Origin: JACDHQ01 sp036401195
Lineage (GTDB): Bacteria > Gemmatimonadota > Gemmatimonadetes > Gemmatimonadales > Gemmatimonadaceae
Assembly (NCBI GenBank): GCA_036401195.1
Contig: DASWVQ010000204.1
Coordinates: forward strand, 1 to 5,496
Length of the DNA stretch: 5,496 nucleotides
Direction: 5' to 3'
This document shows positions 1 to 5,496 of this stretch, one piece after another. The position numbers were made by a program, and so were the translations under genes. Each line of letters begins with the position of its first letter. Position 1 is the first letter of the stretch. The notes beneath the pieces were generated by a model. That model was not told the origin of the DNA, searched no databases, and saw nothing but the letters and a program-made list of their open reading frames with translations.

Positions 1-636
1 GAGCACTGCTTCTGCCGCTCCATGCGCGCCGACTTCGTGGACCACGGCTTCGACCTCTTCCTCTACGACATCGGCGCCGACTACCTCGTGCTGGTGGGGA
101 CCGCCCTCGGCGACGACATGGTGCTCGCGGGGAAGGAGATCTTCCGCGCCGTCACTCCCGCCGACATCGACGAGTACAAGCGCCGCTCCACCGCCAAGGA
201 GCAGGCCTTCCAGCTCCAGGTGGAGATCCGCGACCTCCCCGAGATCTTCGAGCTGGAGTACGACAGCGGCTTCTGGCAGGAGCTGGGGGACCGCTGCCTC
301 TCGTGCGGGAGCTGCACCGTCGTCTGCCCCACCTGCTACTGCTACGAGGCGCGGGACGAGGTGACGCTCGGGAGCTGCGCGGGCGCCCGCGAGCGCTGCT
401 GGGACTCCTGCGTCTTCCACACCCACGCCCTCGTGGCCGGCGGGGAGAACTTCCGCGAGCAGCGCGCCGACCGGATCAAGTTCCGCTTCTATCACAAGCA
501 GCGCGGCTTCGTGGCCGAGTACGGGCGGCCGAGCTGCGTGGGCTGCGGGCGCTGCATCCCCGCCTGTCCCGTCGGCATCAACATCGTCGAGGTGGTGGAC
601 CGCCTCAGGGGAGCCCGTGACGCTGCACGCTGCTGA
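1..636 (+). CDS. hydB: NAD(P)-linked [NiFe]-hydrogenase group 3b, beta subunit (iron-sulfur protein), 5' partial
   Basis: This is the electron-transfer subunit that would link the hydrogenase small subunit to the flavin subunit in the cytoplasm. The frame is open from base 1 and the visible start already lies in family sequence (HCFCRSM), so the true start is upstream. The ATG at 22 is internal. About 211 codons are visible; the family is usually around 330-370 residues. Counting from the first visible codon, a first ferredoxin motif has C99, C102, C105 and C109 (CLSCGSCTVVCP), with C112 and C114 just after. A WDSC motif ends at C137. A second ferredoxin motif has C179, C182, C185 and C189 (CVGCGRCIPACP). 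This dicluster layout is shared by HydB and by the sulfite reductase subunit AsrA. The downstream hydrogenase genes decide for HydB. The gene ends 20 bases inside the next gene. No key residue is missing in the visible part. Confidence 0.93.
   Translation, partial: EHCFCRSMRADFVDHGFDLFLYDIGADYLVLVGTALGDDMVLAGKEIFRAVTPADIDEYKRRSTAKEQAFQLQVEIRDLPEIFELEYDSGFWQELGDRCLSCGSCTVVCPTCYCYEARDEVTLGSCAGARERCWDSCVFHTHALVAGGENFREQRADRIKFRFYHKQRGFVAEYGRPSCVGCGRCIPACPVGINIVEVVDRLRGARDAARC
607..613 (+). promoter_or_regulatory. Ribosome binding site for the gamma-subunit gene
   Basis: AGGGGAG lies three bases before a GTG at 617, inside the end of the beta-subunit gene. It supports the non-ATG start of the gamma gene, because no other ATG or GTG occurs in that frame before residue 35. 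The spacing is somewhat short. Confidence 0.55.
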
Positions 637-1498
637 CAATCGCGCCGCGCCCGCGGCCCTCGGCTGGTCGAAGAATCCCTACCAGCCCTTCCTCGCCCGC
701 ATCGTCCGCATCGAGAAGATGCTGGACGACAACCACCTCTTCACCGTCCGCTTCCTCGACCCGGCGCACGCCGAGGGGTTCCAGCATCGTCCCGGGCAGT
801 TCGTGATGCTGAGCGTCCTCGGCGCGGGGGAGGTGCCGATCTCGATCTCCTCCTCCCCCTCGCGCACGGGGGTGCTGGAGCTGTGCATCCGGCGCGTGGG
901 GCGCGTGACCAGCGCCCTCTTCCGGCTGCGCACGAACGACGTGGTCGCCCTGCGCGGCCCGTACGGGAACGGCTTCCCGGTGGAGGCGATGTTCGGGGGC
1001 GACCTGCTCATCATCGCCGGCGGGCTGGGGATGGCGCCCCTGCGCTCCCTCCTCTGGTACGCCCTCGACCAGCGCGAGCGCTTCCGCGAGATCACCCTCA
1101 TGTACGGCGCGCGCACCCCGGCGGGGATGCTCTTCCGCGACGAGCTGGTGTCGCTCATGGACCGGAACGACATGCGGTGCCTGCTGGGGGTGGACGGCGA
1201 TCCCGACGGCAGCTGGCGCGGCGAGGTGTGCCGCCTCCCCGAGCTGTTCGACCGGGCGAAGATCACCCCGGAGACGACGTATGCGGCCGTGTGCGGCCCC
1301 CCGGTGGTGTACCGGCACGTGCTCGACCGGCTGCTGCAGCTCGGCTTCTCGAAGGACCGCATCCTCATGTCGCTCGAGCGGCGGATGATGTGCGGCGTGG
1401 GGAAGTGCGGGCACTGCAGCGTGGGGTACAAGTACACGTGCATCCACGGGCCGATCTTCACCTACTGGGACGCCATCAACCTGCCGGAGATGATATGA
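617..1498 (+). CDS. hydG: NAD(P)-linked [NiFe]-hydrogenase group 3b, gamma subunit (FAD/NAD(P)-binding diaphorase)
   Basis: This subunit would exchange electrons between the FeS chain and NAD(P)(H) through FAD. It has 293 residues, close to the roughly 290 known for Pyrococcus HydG (unrelated to the [FeFe]-hydrogenase maturase of the same name). A ferredoxin-reductase-like FAD domain spans about residues 22-120, with PGQF (59-62) and the flavin-binding stretch VPISISSSP (73-81). The nucleotide-binding domain follows, with GGLGMAP (135-141) and CGPP (226-229). The C-terminus carries a [2Fe-2S] motif with C259, C264, C267 and C275 (CGVGKCGHC plus a later Cys), as in dihydroorotate dehydrogenase electron-transfer subunits. 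A GTG start at 617 is chosen because a Shine-Dalgarno sequence precedes it and because the conserved region begins near residue 20. The gene overlaps beta by 20 bases and delta by 4 (ATGA), so coupled translation is likely. NADH versus NADPH preference cannot be read from the sequence. Confidence 0.95.
   Translation: MTLHAADNRAAPAALGWSKNPYQPFLARIVRIEKMLDDNHLFTVRFLDPAHAEGFQHRPGQFVMLSVLGAGEVPISISSSPSRTGVLELCIRRVGRVTSALFRLRTNDVVALRGPYGNGFPVEAMFGGDLLIIAGGLGMAPLRSLLWYALDQRERFREITLMYGARTPAGMLFRDELVSLMDRNDMRCLLGVDGDPDGSWRGEVCRLPELFDRAKITPETTYAAVCGPPVVYRHVLDRLLQLGFSKDRILMSLERRMMCGVGKCGHCSVGYKYTCIHGPIFTYWDAINLPEMI
1486..1490 (+). promoter_or_regulatory. Ribosome binding site for the delta-subunit gene
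   Basis: GGAGA lies four bases before the ATG at 1495, within the last codons of gamma. Together with the ATGA stop/start overlap it supports 1495 as the delta start rather than the in-frame ATG at 1561, which directly precedes the conserved core. Confidence 0.5.
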
Positions 1499-2301
1499 CC
1501 GCCATCCTTCCCCTGGCGCCCCCCGCATCACCGGGGACGGCGCCCCGGAGCGCACGACCGATGGTCGGCATCTTCGGCCTCACGGGGTGCGCCGGCGACC
1601 AGCTGGTGCTGCTCAACTGCGAGGACGAGCTGCTCGACCTGGTGGAGCTGGTGGACCTGCGCGACTTCGTGATGGCCGCGAGCGCCCCGGACGAGGCGTG
1701 CCGGCTCGACGTGGCGTTCGTGGAGGGCGCGGTGGTCACCGGCCGCGACGAGGCGCTGCTGCGCCGCGTGCGGGAGCGCGCGTCGATCCTCGTGGCGATC
1801 GGGACCTGCGCGATGTGGGGCGGGGTGCCGGGCATGCCGTCGGCCACGCCCCGGCCGGCGCTGCTGCACGAGGTGTACGGCGACGTCGCCGGGGGGTACG
1901 ATGCCCCCGGCGTGCGCCCGCTGCGCGAGGTGGTGACGGTGGACGCGGAGATCCCGGGGTGCCCGATCGAGAAGAGCGAGCTGCTCTCCGCGCTGAGCGC
2001 CCTGCTCGCGGGCAACCTCCCACAGCTCCCGAAGTACCCGGTGTGCACGGAGTGCCGCATCCGCGAGAACCGCTGCCTGCTCACGCAGGACGGGGCGCTC
2101 TGCTGCGGGCCGCTCACGATGGCCGGCTGCGCCGCGCGCTGCCCCTCGCAGGGGGTGGCGTGCGTGGGCTGCCGCGGTCCCACGCCCGACGCGAACGTGG
2201 CCTCGGCCACGGCGCTGTTCCTGTCCAAGGGGTACGACGCGGAGGAGATCGCCGTGCGGCTCGGCACCTTCGCCCCTGTCGCCGCCGCCCGGAGGCACTG
2301 A
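1495..2301 (+). CDS. hydD: [NiFe]-hydrogenase group 3b, delta (small) subunit, with Cys-to-Asp change in the proximal-cluster motif
   Basis: The small subunit carries electrons from the NiFe site through three FeS clusters. The protein has 268 residues. A Pro/Ala-rich leader of about 22 residues precedes the core that begins at M23; it has no twin-arginine motif, which fits a cytoplasmic enzyme. Proximal-cluster positions are C32, C105 (GTCAMWGG) and C156 (PGCPIEK). The fourth expected cysteine, the second of CxGC, is D35 (TGCAGDQ, codon GAC at 1597-1599). The C-terminal half has cysteines for two more [4Fe-4S] clusters: C184, C187, C194, C203, C212, C216, C223 and C226, plus an extra C204. 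The frame is open far upstream inside the gamma gene, but that stretch is an arginine/proline-rich shadow. The start at 1495 is favoured by the 4-base ATGA overlap and a Shine-Dalgarno sequence. A shorter form starting at 1561 would keep the whole core. Confidence 0.94.
   Translation: MTAILPLAPPASPGTAPRSARPMVGIFGLTGCAGDQLVLLNCEDELLDLVELVDLRDFVMAASAPDEACRLDVAFVEGAVVTGRDEALLRRVRERASILVAIGTCAMWGGVPGMPSATPRPALLHEVYGDVAGGYDAPGVRPLREVVTVDAEIPGCPIEKSELLSALSALLAGNLPQLPKYPVCTECRIRENRCLLTQDGALCCGPLTMAGCAARCPSQGVACVGCRGPTPDANVASATALFLSKGYDAEEIAVRLGTFAPVAAARRH
2291..2295 (+). promoter_or_regulatory. Strong ribosome binding site for the alpha-subunit gene
   Basis: A perfect GGAGG is seven bases before the ATG at 2303 and sits in the last codons of delta. 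It is the best Shine-Dalgarno sequence I see in the operon and fixes the alpha start. Confidence 0.7.
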
Positions 2302-2302
2302 G

Positions 2303-3601
2303 ATGAGCACCATCACCCTGGTCGAGCACCTCGCGCGGGTCGAGGGCCACGGCGGGATCACCGTGGAAATGGAGGGCGACGCCGTCACCGACGTGCGCTT
2401 CGACGTCATGGAGGGGCCGCGGCTCCTGGAGGCGCTGCTCCGGGGGCACCCCTACGGGCAGGTGGCCCCCATCCTCTCGCGCATCTGCGCCATCTGCTCG
2501 GTGGCGCACACCCTCACCTCGCTCGCCACCACCGAGGCGGCCTTCGGGATCACCGTGAGCGCGCAGACACGGCTCCTGCGCGAGCTCCTCTTCCGCGGGG
2601 AGAACATCGAGAGCCACGCGCTGCACGTCTTCCTCCTCGCGCTCCCCGACTACTTCGGCGCGCCGAGCGCGCCCGCCCTCGCCACGTCGCACCCGAGCGC
2701 GGTGAAGGCGGGGCTCCGCCTCAAGCGGCTCGGCAACCAGATCCAGGAAGTGATCGGCGGGCGCGCGATCCACCCGGTGAACGCGGTGCTGGGGGGGATG
2801 GGGCACCTCCCATCCGTATCGGACCTCGCGACGCTGCGCGAGGCGTTGCGTCGCGCGCGCGAGGACGCCCTCCTCGCCGTGGACATCGTGTCCGCCCTCC
2901 CCGCGGACGACTTCGTGGAATCCGACACCACCTTCGCCGCGGTGGAGATGCACGGCGAGTACGGCTACTTCGGCGCGGGCGAGCGCATCGTGGTGATGTC
3001 GCCGAACGGGCGGCGCCACTTCGCGGCGAGCGAGTACCGGGGGCTCACCAGCGAGCACGGGGTCGCGCACGGCTACGCGAAGCACAGCACCCTCGACGGC
3101 GAGCCGATCATGGTGGGGGCGCTGGCCCGGCTCACGGTGAACCGCCGCCGGGTGTCCCCCGCGGGCACCGACGCGATCGCGCGGCTCGGGCTCGTGCTTC
3201 CCTCGAGCAACCCGATGGACAACACCCGGGCCCAGGTGGTGGAGCTGGTGATGGACCTGGAGCGCGCGCTGGAGATCGTGGGGGAGCTGCTCGGCGAGGG
3301 GATGGCCGAGGAGGCCCCGCTGCCCGTGGAGCCGCGCGCGGGGCGCGCGACGGTGGTCTCCGAGGCGCCGCGCGGGCTGCTCGTGCACAGCTACGAGTAC
3401 GACGAGGCGGGGCGCGTCGTGGCCGCCGACGTGATCACCCCCACCGCGATCAATGCCGCCAGCATGGAACGCCACTTCCGCGACACCGTGGAGCAGAGCC
3501 CGAGCAAGGCGCTTCTCGAGCTGACGCGAAAGCTGGAGCTGGTGGCGCGGGCCTACGACCCCTGCATCTCATGTTCAGTGCACCTGGTGCAGCACGGCTG
3601 A
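2303..3601 (+). CDS. hydA: [NiFe]-hydrogenase group 3b, alpha (large, catalytic) subunit
   Basis: The large subunit holds the NiFe(CN)2CO active site, where H2 is oxidised or formed. It has 432 residues, similar to the roughly 430 of Pyrococcus HydA. The N-terminal RVEGHGG motif (12-18) includes the conserved glutamate E14. The first NiFe-binding motif is RICAICSVAH (60-69) with C62, C65 and H69. The second is DPCISCSVH (419-427) with C421, C424 and H427. All four metal-ligand cysteines are therefore present, which argues for a real hydrogenase rather than a Complex I-like relative. Only five residues (LVQHG) follow H427. Family knowledge says maturation cuts after this histidine, so the removed peptide would be very short, as in Pyrococcus soluble hydrogenase I. 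The gene begins one base after the delta stop and overlaps the protease gene by 31 bases. Enzymes of this group can also reduce polysulfide, hence the name sulfhydrogenase; that activity is not visible here. Confidence 0.96.
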   Translation: MSTITLVEHLARVEGHGGITVEMEGDAVTDVRFDVMEGPRLLEALLRGHPYGQVAPILSRICAICSVAHTLTSLATTEAAFGITVSAQTRLLRELLFRGENIESHALHVFLLALPDYFGAPSAPALATSHPSAVKAGLRLKRLGNQIQEVIGGRAIHPVNAVLGGMGHLPSVSDLATLREALRRAREDALLAVDIVSALPADDFVESDTTFAAVEMHGEYGYFGAGERIVVMSPNGRRHFAASEYRGLTSEHGVAHGYAKHSTLDGEPIMVGALARLTVNRRRVSPAGTDAIARLGLVLPSSNPMDNTRAQVVELVMDLERALEIVGELLGEGMAEEAPLPVEPRAGRATVVSEAPRGLLVHSYEYDEAGRVVAADVITPTAINAASMERHFRDTVEQSPSKALLELTRKLELVARAYDPCISCSVHLVQHG

Positions 3602-4089
3602 GCGAGCGCTCGCCGAGCCGCGTCCCCGCGAAGCCCATCCTCGTCGTCGGCCTCGGCAATCCGATGGCCGGCGACGACGGGGTGGGGTTCCGCGCGGCGG
3701 AGGCCCTCGCCCTGGACTCCCGCCTCCCCCCCGAAGTGGAGGTGCTCTGCGGCGGCGCCGACGTGCTGCGGCTCGCTCCCTGGTTCGAGGGGCGCGACCG
3801 CGTGCTCTTCGTCGACGCCTGCCTCGGCGTGCATGCCGGCGAGGTGCAGGTGGTGCCGCACGACGAGGCACGCCTGCTCGGCAGCTCCCGCCCCCACGCG
3901 CACCGCCTCTCGCCCGTGGAAGGGGTGGAGCTCCTCCTGCGCGTCACCCCGGGGATGCATCGCGACGACATCCGCTGGGCGCTGGTCGGCGTGAGGGACG
4001 TGCGGCACGGGGACGCCCTTTCCCCCGGCATCGCCGCGGCCATGCCCGCGATCACGGAGCGGCTGCTCGCGGCGCTCGCCGAGCCCTGA
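3571..4089 (+). CDS. Hydrogenase maturation endopeptidase (HyaD/HybD/HycI family)
   Basis: This cytoplasmic nickel-dependent protease family trims the large-subunit C-terminus once the NiFe cofactor is in place; the alpha subunit encoded just upstream is the obvious substrate. The protein has 172 residues, a normal size. It carries the family signature GLGNPMAGDDGVG (27-39); D36 aligns with the metal-binding acidic residue (Glu16 in E. coli HybD). D82 in VDAC matches the second metal ligand, and H109 or H111 (PHAHRLSP) the third. The ATG at 3571 is the only ATG or GTG in frame before the signature, so it is taken as the start. It gives an unusually long lead of about 22 residues before the first beta strand. 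A CTG at 3598, overlapping the alpha stop, is a possible but weaker start. No Shine-Dalgarno sequence precedes 3571, so translation probably depends on ribosomes finishing alpha. Confidence 0.9.
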   Translation: MFSAPGAARLSERSPSRVPAKPILVVGLGNPMAGDDGVGFRAAEALALDSRLPPEVEVLCGGADVLRLAPWFEGRDRVLFVDACLGVHAGEVQVVPHDEARLLGSSRPHAHRLSPVEGVELLLRVTPGMHRDDIRWALVGVRDVRHGDALSPGIAAAMPAITERLLAALAEP

Positions 4090-4213
4090 GCCTCCGGCGG
4101 CGCCTCCCCGAACCCGCCCGGCCCGCGCCGAAGGGTCGGTGACGGCGGACACATCGGGGCTCGCCGGTCCGCGCGACCCTCTTGCGTGACGGTGGCGATG
4201 GGGCCAACGTCGC
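4090..4213 (+). other. Intergenic gap between hydrogenase operon and sensor gene
   Basis: This stretch of 124 bases is the only clear non-coding gap in the window. It contains stops in the frame of the downstream gene (TGA at 4187) and a nested inverted repeat at 4132-4180. I see no convincing -35/-10 pair, and no strong Shine-Dalgarno before the ATG at 4214; the nearest candidate is GGGG ending at 4203, ten bases upstream. Confidence 0.6.
4132..4180 (+). terminator. Nested inverted repeat, possible weak terminator after the hydrogenase operon
   Basis: AGGGTCG (4132-4138) is complementary to CGACCCT (4174-4180). Inside it GCGGAC (4145-4150) pairs with GTCCGC (4167-4172), and inside that CGG (4155-4157) pairs with CCG (4164-4166). 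The hairpin lies 43 bases after the protease stop, as a terminator would. It is not followed by a run of T (CTTGCG follows), so it is not a classical intrinsic terminator. In such GC-rich DNA part of the pairing could be chance. Confidence 0.3.
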
Positions 4214-5496
4214 ATGGACAGTGGTCACCGCCCAGGCTCGGTCGCCGCCGGCGCCCCGCTGTCCTGGTTGTCCCACAGGCCTCGGCCCCCACACGAGCGC
4301 CCGAAGATCCTGCGCATCCCCAGCTGGCAACCGATCGGCCGGAAGCTGCCGCTGCTCATCTCGGCGCTGCTTCTCGCGGTGCTCGCGGCCCTCGGGTGGA
4401 CCGCGTACCGCCGCGTGAAGCATGCGGTATTGACCGTCGCGACCGACCGGCTGGCCAGCGCCGCTGAACAGTTCGGCGGCCTCATCGCCGGTTCGCCTCG
4501 CCAGGTCGCCCTCACCCTCGGCGCCCTCGCCGCTGAGCCCGAGCTGGTTGCCGCGGTCGGCGCGCCCACGCCGCGCACCGTCGCCCGGGCCCGGGAGCTG
4601 ATGGCACCTCCCGGTCCCGTCCCACCGGGCGGCTCCCCGCCATTCGTCCGCGCCCTCTGGACCGCGGACTGCCGGCACCTGATCGCGACGACCGAGGCAT
4701 CCCCCTCGGGGATCGCCGCGCGCTGTCCCCAGGTCGCCACCTCAGCGGCCGGCAGGAAGGCCGCCGTGGTCAGCCCCTTCTCGCCGGAGGGCGGGGGCAC
4801 GCGGTACACCGTGAGCGTCCCGGTGCTCGCGCCTGATTCCTCGATCGTGGGGATCGTGGTCGAGGCGCGCAGCTTCTCGCAGGCGCAGAATGTGGATCGC
4901 ATCGCCGGGTTGATCGGGCGGGAGATCGCGGTGCGGCTCGGGAACCTCGACGGGTCGAGCTGGTCGGACCTCGTGCAGAAGCGAGAGGGGCCGCCGGCCC
5001 CCGTGGCCGAGCATCGGCTGGTGTCGTACACCGACGGCGCGGGGCGGGTGCAGATGGGCGTCGCGCGGGAGGTGCCGGGCACGCCGTGGACCGCGTGGGT
5101 GCAGATGCCGCAGGCCGCCGCCATCGCCCCCGCGCGCCGGCTGCTCTGGGAGATCCTCGCGGCCGCCGCCGCCTGCGTGGTCCTCGGGGCGATCGGGGCC
5201 TGGCTGGTGGGGCGGCACGTGTCGGCGCCGATCGACGAGCTCACGCGCGCGGCCGGCGCACTCGCGACCGGGAACTATGCCCAGCGCGTGCGCGTCGAGC
5301 GAGGCGACGAGCTCGGGATGCTCGCCCACGCCTTCAACGCCATGGCCTTGCGCGTCGAGGAGTCGAACGCCGGCCTGCAGGCGCAGTTCCGCGAGGCATC
5401 GGCGCTGGCCACGGAGCTGGAGCGCACCAACCAGGAGCTGCGCGAGTCCATGGACGAGGCGCGCCGTGCCCGGCGCGAGAGCCTCGCGGCGCGCTC
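4214..5496 (+). CDS. Membrane sensor protein with dCACHE-like domain and HAMP, probably a histidine kinase, 3' partial
   Basis: The frame is open from the stop at 4187 to the window end, giving 427 full codons from the ATG at 4214. A basic, Pro-rich cytoplasmic lead (1-44) precedes TM helix 1 (about 45-65, LPLLISALLLAVLAALGW). An extracytoplasmic domain of about 245 residues follows. Its strand-like stretches (FVRALW at 144, YTVSVPV at 198, IVGIVV at 211, and GTPWTAWVQMP at 289 near the membrane) fit a double-CACHE ligand-binding fold. TM helix 2 is about 310-332. A HAMP domain (333-384) shows SAPIDEL and the typical GDELGMLAHAFNAM. A charged coiled coil (about 388-427) follows. The output domain is outside the window: a histidine kinase is the likeliest, but a GGDEF or other output is possible. 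The gene is on the same strand as the hydrogenase operon, 124 bases downstream, and may or may not be functionally linked. The ligand is unknown. Confidence 0.85.
   Translation, partial: MDSGHRPGSVAAGAPLSWLSHRPRPPHERPKILRIPSWQPIGRKLPLLISALLLAVLAALGWTAYRRVKHAVLTVATDRLASAAEQFGGLIAGSPRQVALTLGALAAEPELVAAVGAPTPRTVARARELMAPPGPVPPGGSPPFVRALWTADCRHLIATTEASPSGIAARCPQVATSAAGRKAAVVSPFSPEGGGTRYTVSVPVLAPDSSIVGIVVEARSFSQAQNVDRIAGLIGREIAVRLGNLDGSSWSDLVQKREGPPAPVAEHRLVSYTDGAGRVQMGVAREVPGTPWTAWVQMPQAAAIAPARRLLWEILAAAAACVVLGAIGAWLVGRHVSAPIDELTRAAGALATGNYAQRVRVERGDELGMLAHAFNAMALRVEESNAGLQAQFREASALATELERTNQELRESMDEARRARRESLAAR

Noticed and set aside
1..636. Reading the first gene as anaerobic sulfite reductase subunit A (asrA)
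   Set aside because: The protein family is shared, but the downstream genes are NiFe-hydrogenase small and large subunits and a hydrogenase protease, with no siroheme sulfite reductase (asrC).
883..1494. In-frame open extension upstream of the delta-subunit start
   Set aside because: It lies wholly inside the gamma gene in another frame and is arginine/proline-rich with no family similarity. The ATG at 1495, with an ATGA overlap and a Shine-Dalgarno sequence, is the sensible start.
605..1555. Long minus-strand open frames antisense to the gamma gene
   Set aside because: No recognisable domain, skewed composition, and full overlap with the well-supported diaphorase gene.
2827..2855. 8-base inverted repeat CGCGACGC / GCGTCGCG with a 13-base loop inside the alpha gene
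   Set aside because: It falls in codons for a Leu/Arg/Ala helix, where alternating CG-rich codons easily give such pairing by chance; nothing else suggests a regulatory role.
2114..3475. Long minus-strand open frame of 453 codons antisense to the alpha gene
   Set aside because: It is His/Arg/Ala-rich and low in complexity, covers a clearly functional gene, and is the usual product of high GC at third positions.
4182..4467. Small + strand open frames near the start of the sensor gene
   Set aside because: They overlap the sensor gene in other frames, are low-complexity and have no motif; the frame from 4214 explains the region better.
4225..5244. Minus-strand open frame of 339 codons opposite the sensor gene
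   Set aside because: Its composition is rich in Ser, Arg, Ala and Pro without domain motifs, while the + strand frame there encodes two TM helices and a clear HAMP domain.
1..5496. Search for tRNA, rRNA, CRISPR arrays, insertion sequences or attachment sites
   Set aside because: I saw no repeat array, transposase, terminal inverted repeats or recognisable RNA gene; the window is almost fully coding on one strand.

Overview
The window is very GC-rich, its codons strongly favour G or C at the third position, and every convincing gene lies on the + strand. The base composition, the bacterial-type hydrogenase and the large two-transmembrane HAMP sensor point to a high-GC bacterium. The sensor's style fits phyla such as Gemmatimonadota or Myxococcota, but I cannot place the organism firmly from this sequence.

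Positions 1-4089 form one tightly packed operon for a cytoplasmic, NAD(P)-linked heterotetrameric [NiFe]-hydrogenase of the group 3b (sulfhydrogenase) type. The order is beta (iron-sulfur electron-transfer subunit, 5' end outside the window), gamma (FAD/NAD(P)-binding diaphorase subunit), delta (hydrogenase small subunit), alpha (NiFe large subunit), then a HyaD/HycI-type maturation endopeptidase. This hydB-hydG-hydD-hydA order matches the classical Pyrococcus soluble hydrogenase I operon. Neighbouring genes overlap (by 20, 4 and 31 bases) or are one base apart, so translational coupling is likely. The inferred electron path is H2 / NiFe site (alpha) - FeS clusters of delta - FeS clusters of beta - [2Fe-2S] and FAD of gamma - NAD(P)H. 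The protease would trim the alpha C-terminus after NiFe insertion. No hyp genes for the NiFe(CN)2CO cofactor are in the window.

Positions 4090-4213 are an intergenic gap with a nested inverted repeat that may act as a weak terminator. From 4214 to the window end runs an unfinished gene for a membrane sensor: N-terminal TM helix, extracytoplasmic dCACHE-like domain, second TM helix, HAMP and the start of a coiled coil. It is probably a histidine kinase, but its output domain lies beyond the window.

The system is of a known kind. The most notable point is in the small subunit: the usual CxGC proximal-cluster motif reads C-A-G-D, so a canonical cysteine ligand is replaced by aspartate. A second curiosity is that the protease start codon is embedded in the codons for the alpha-subunit motif next to the site the protease is expected to cut.
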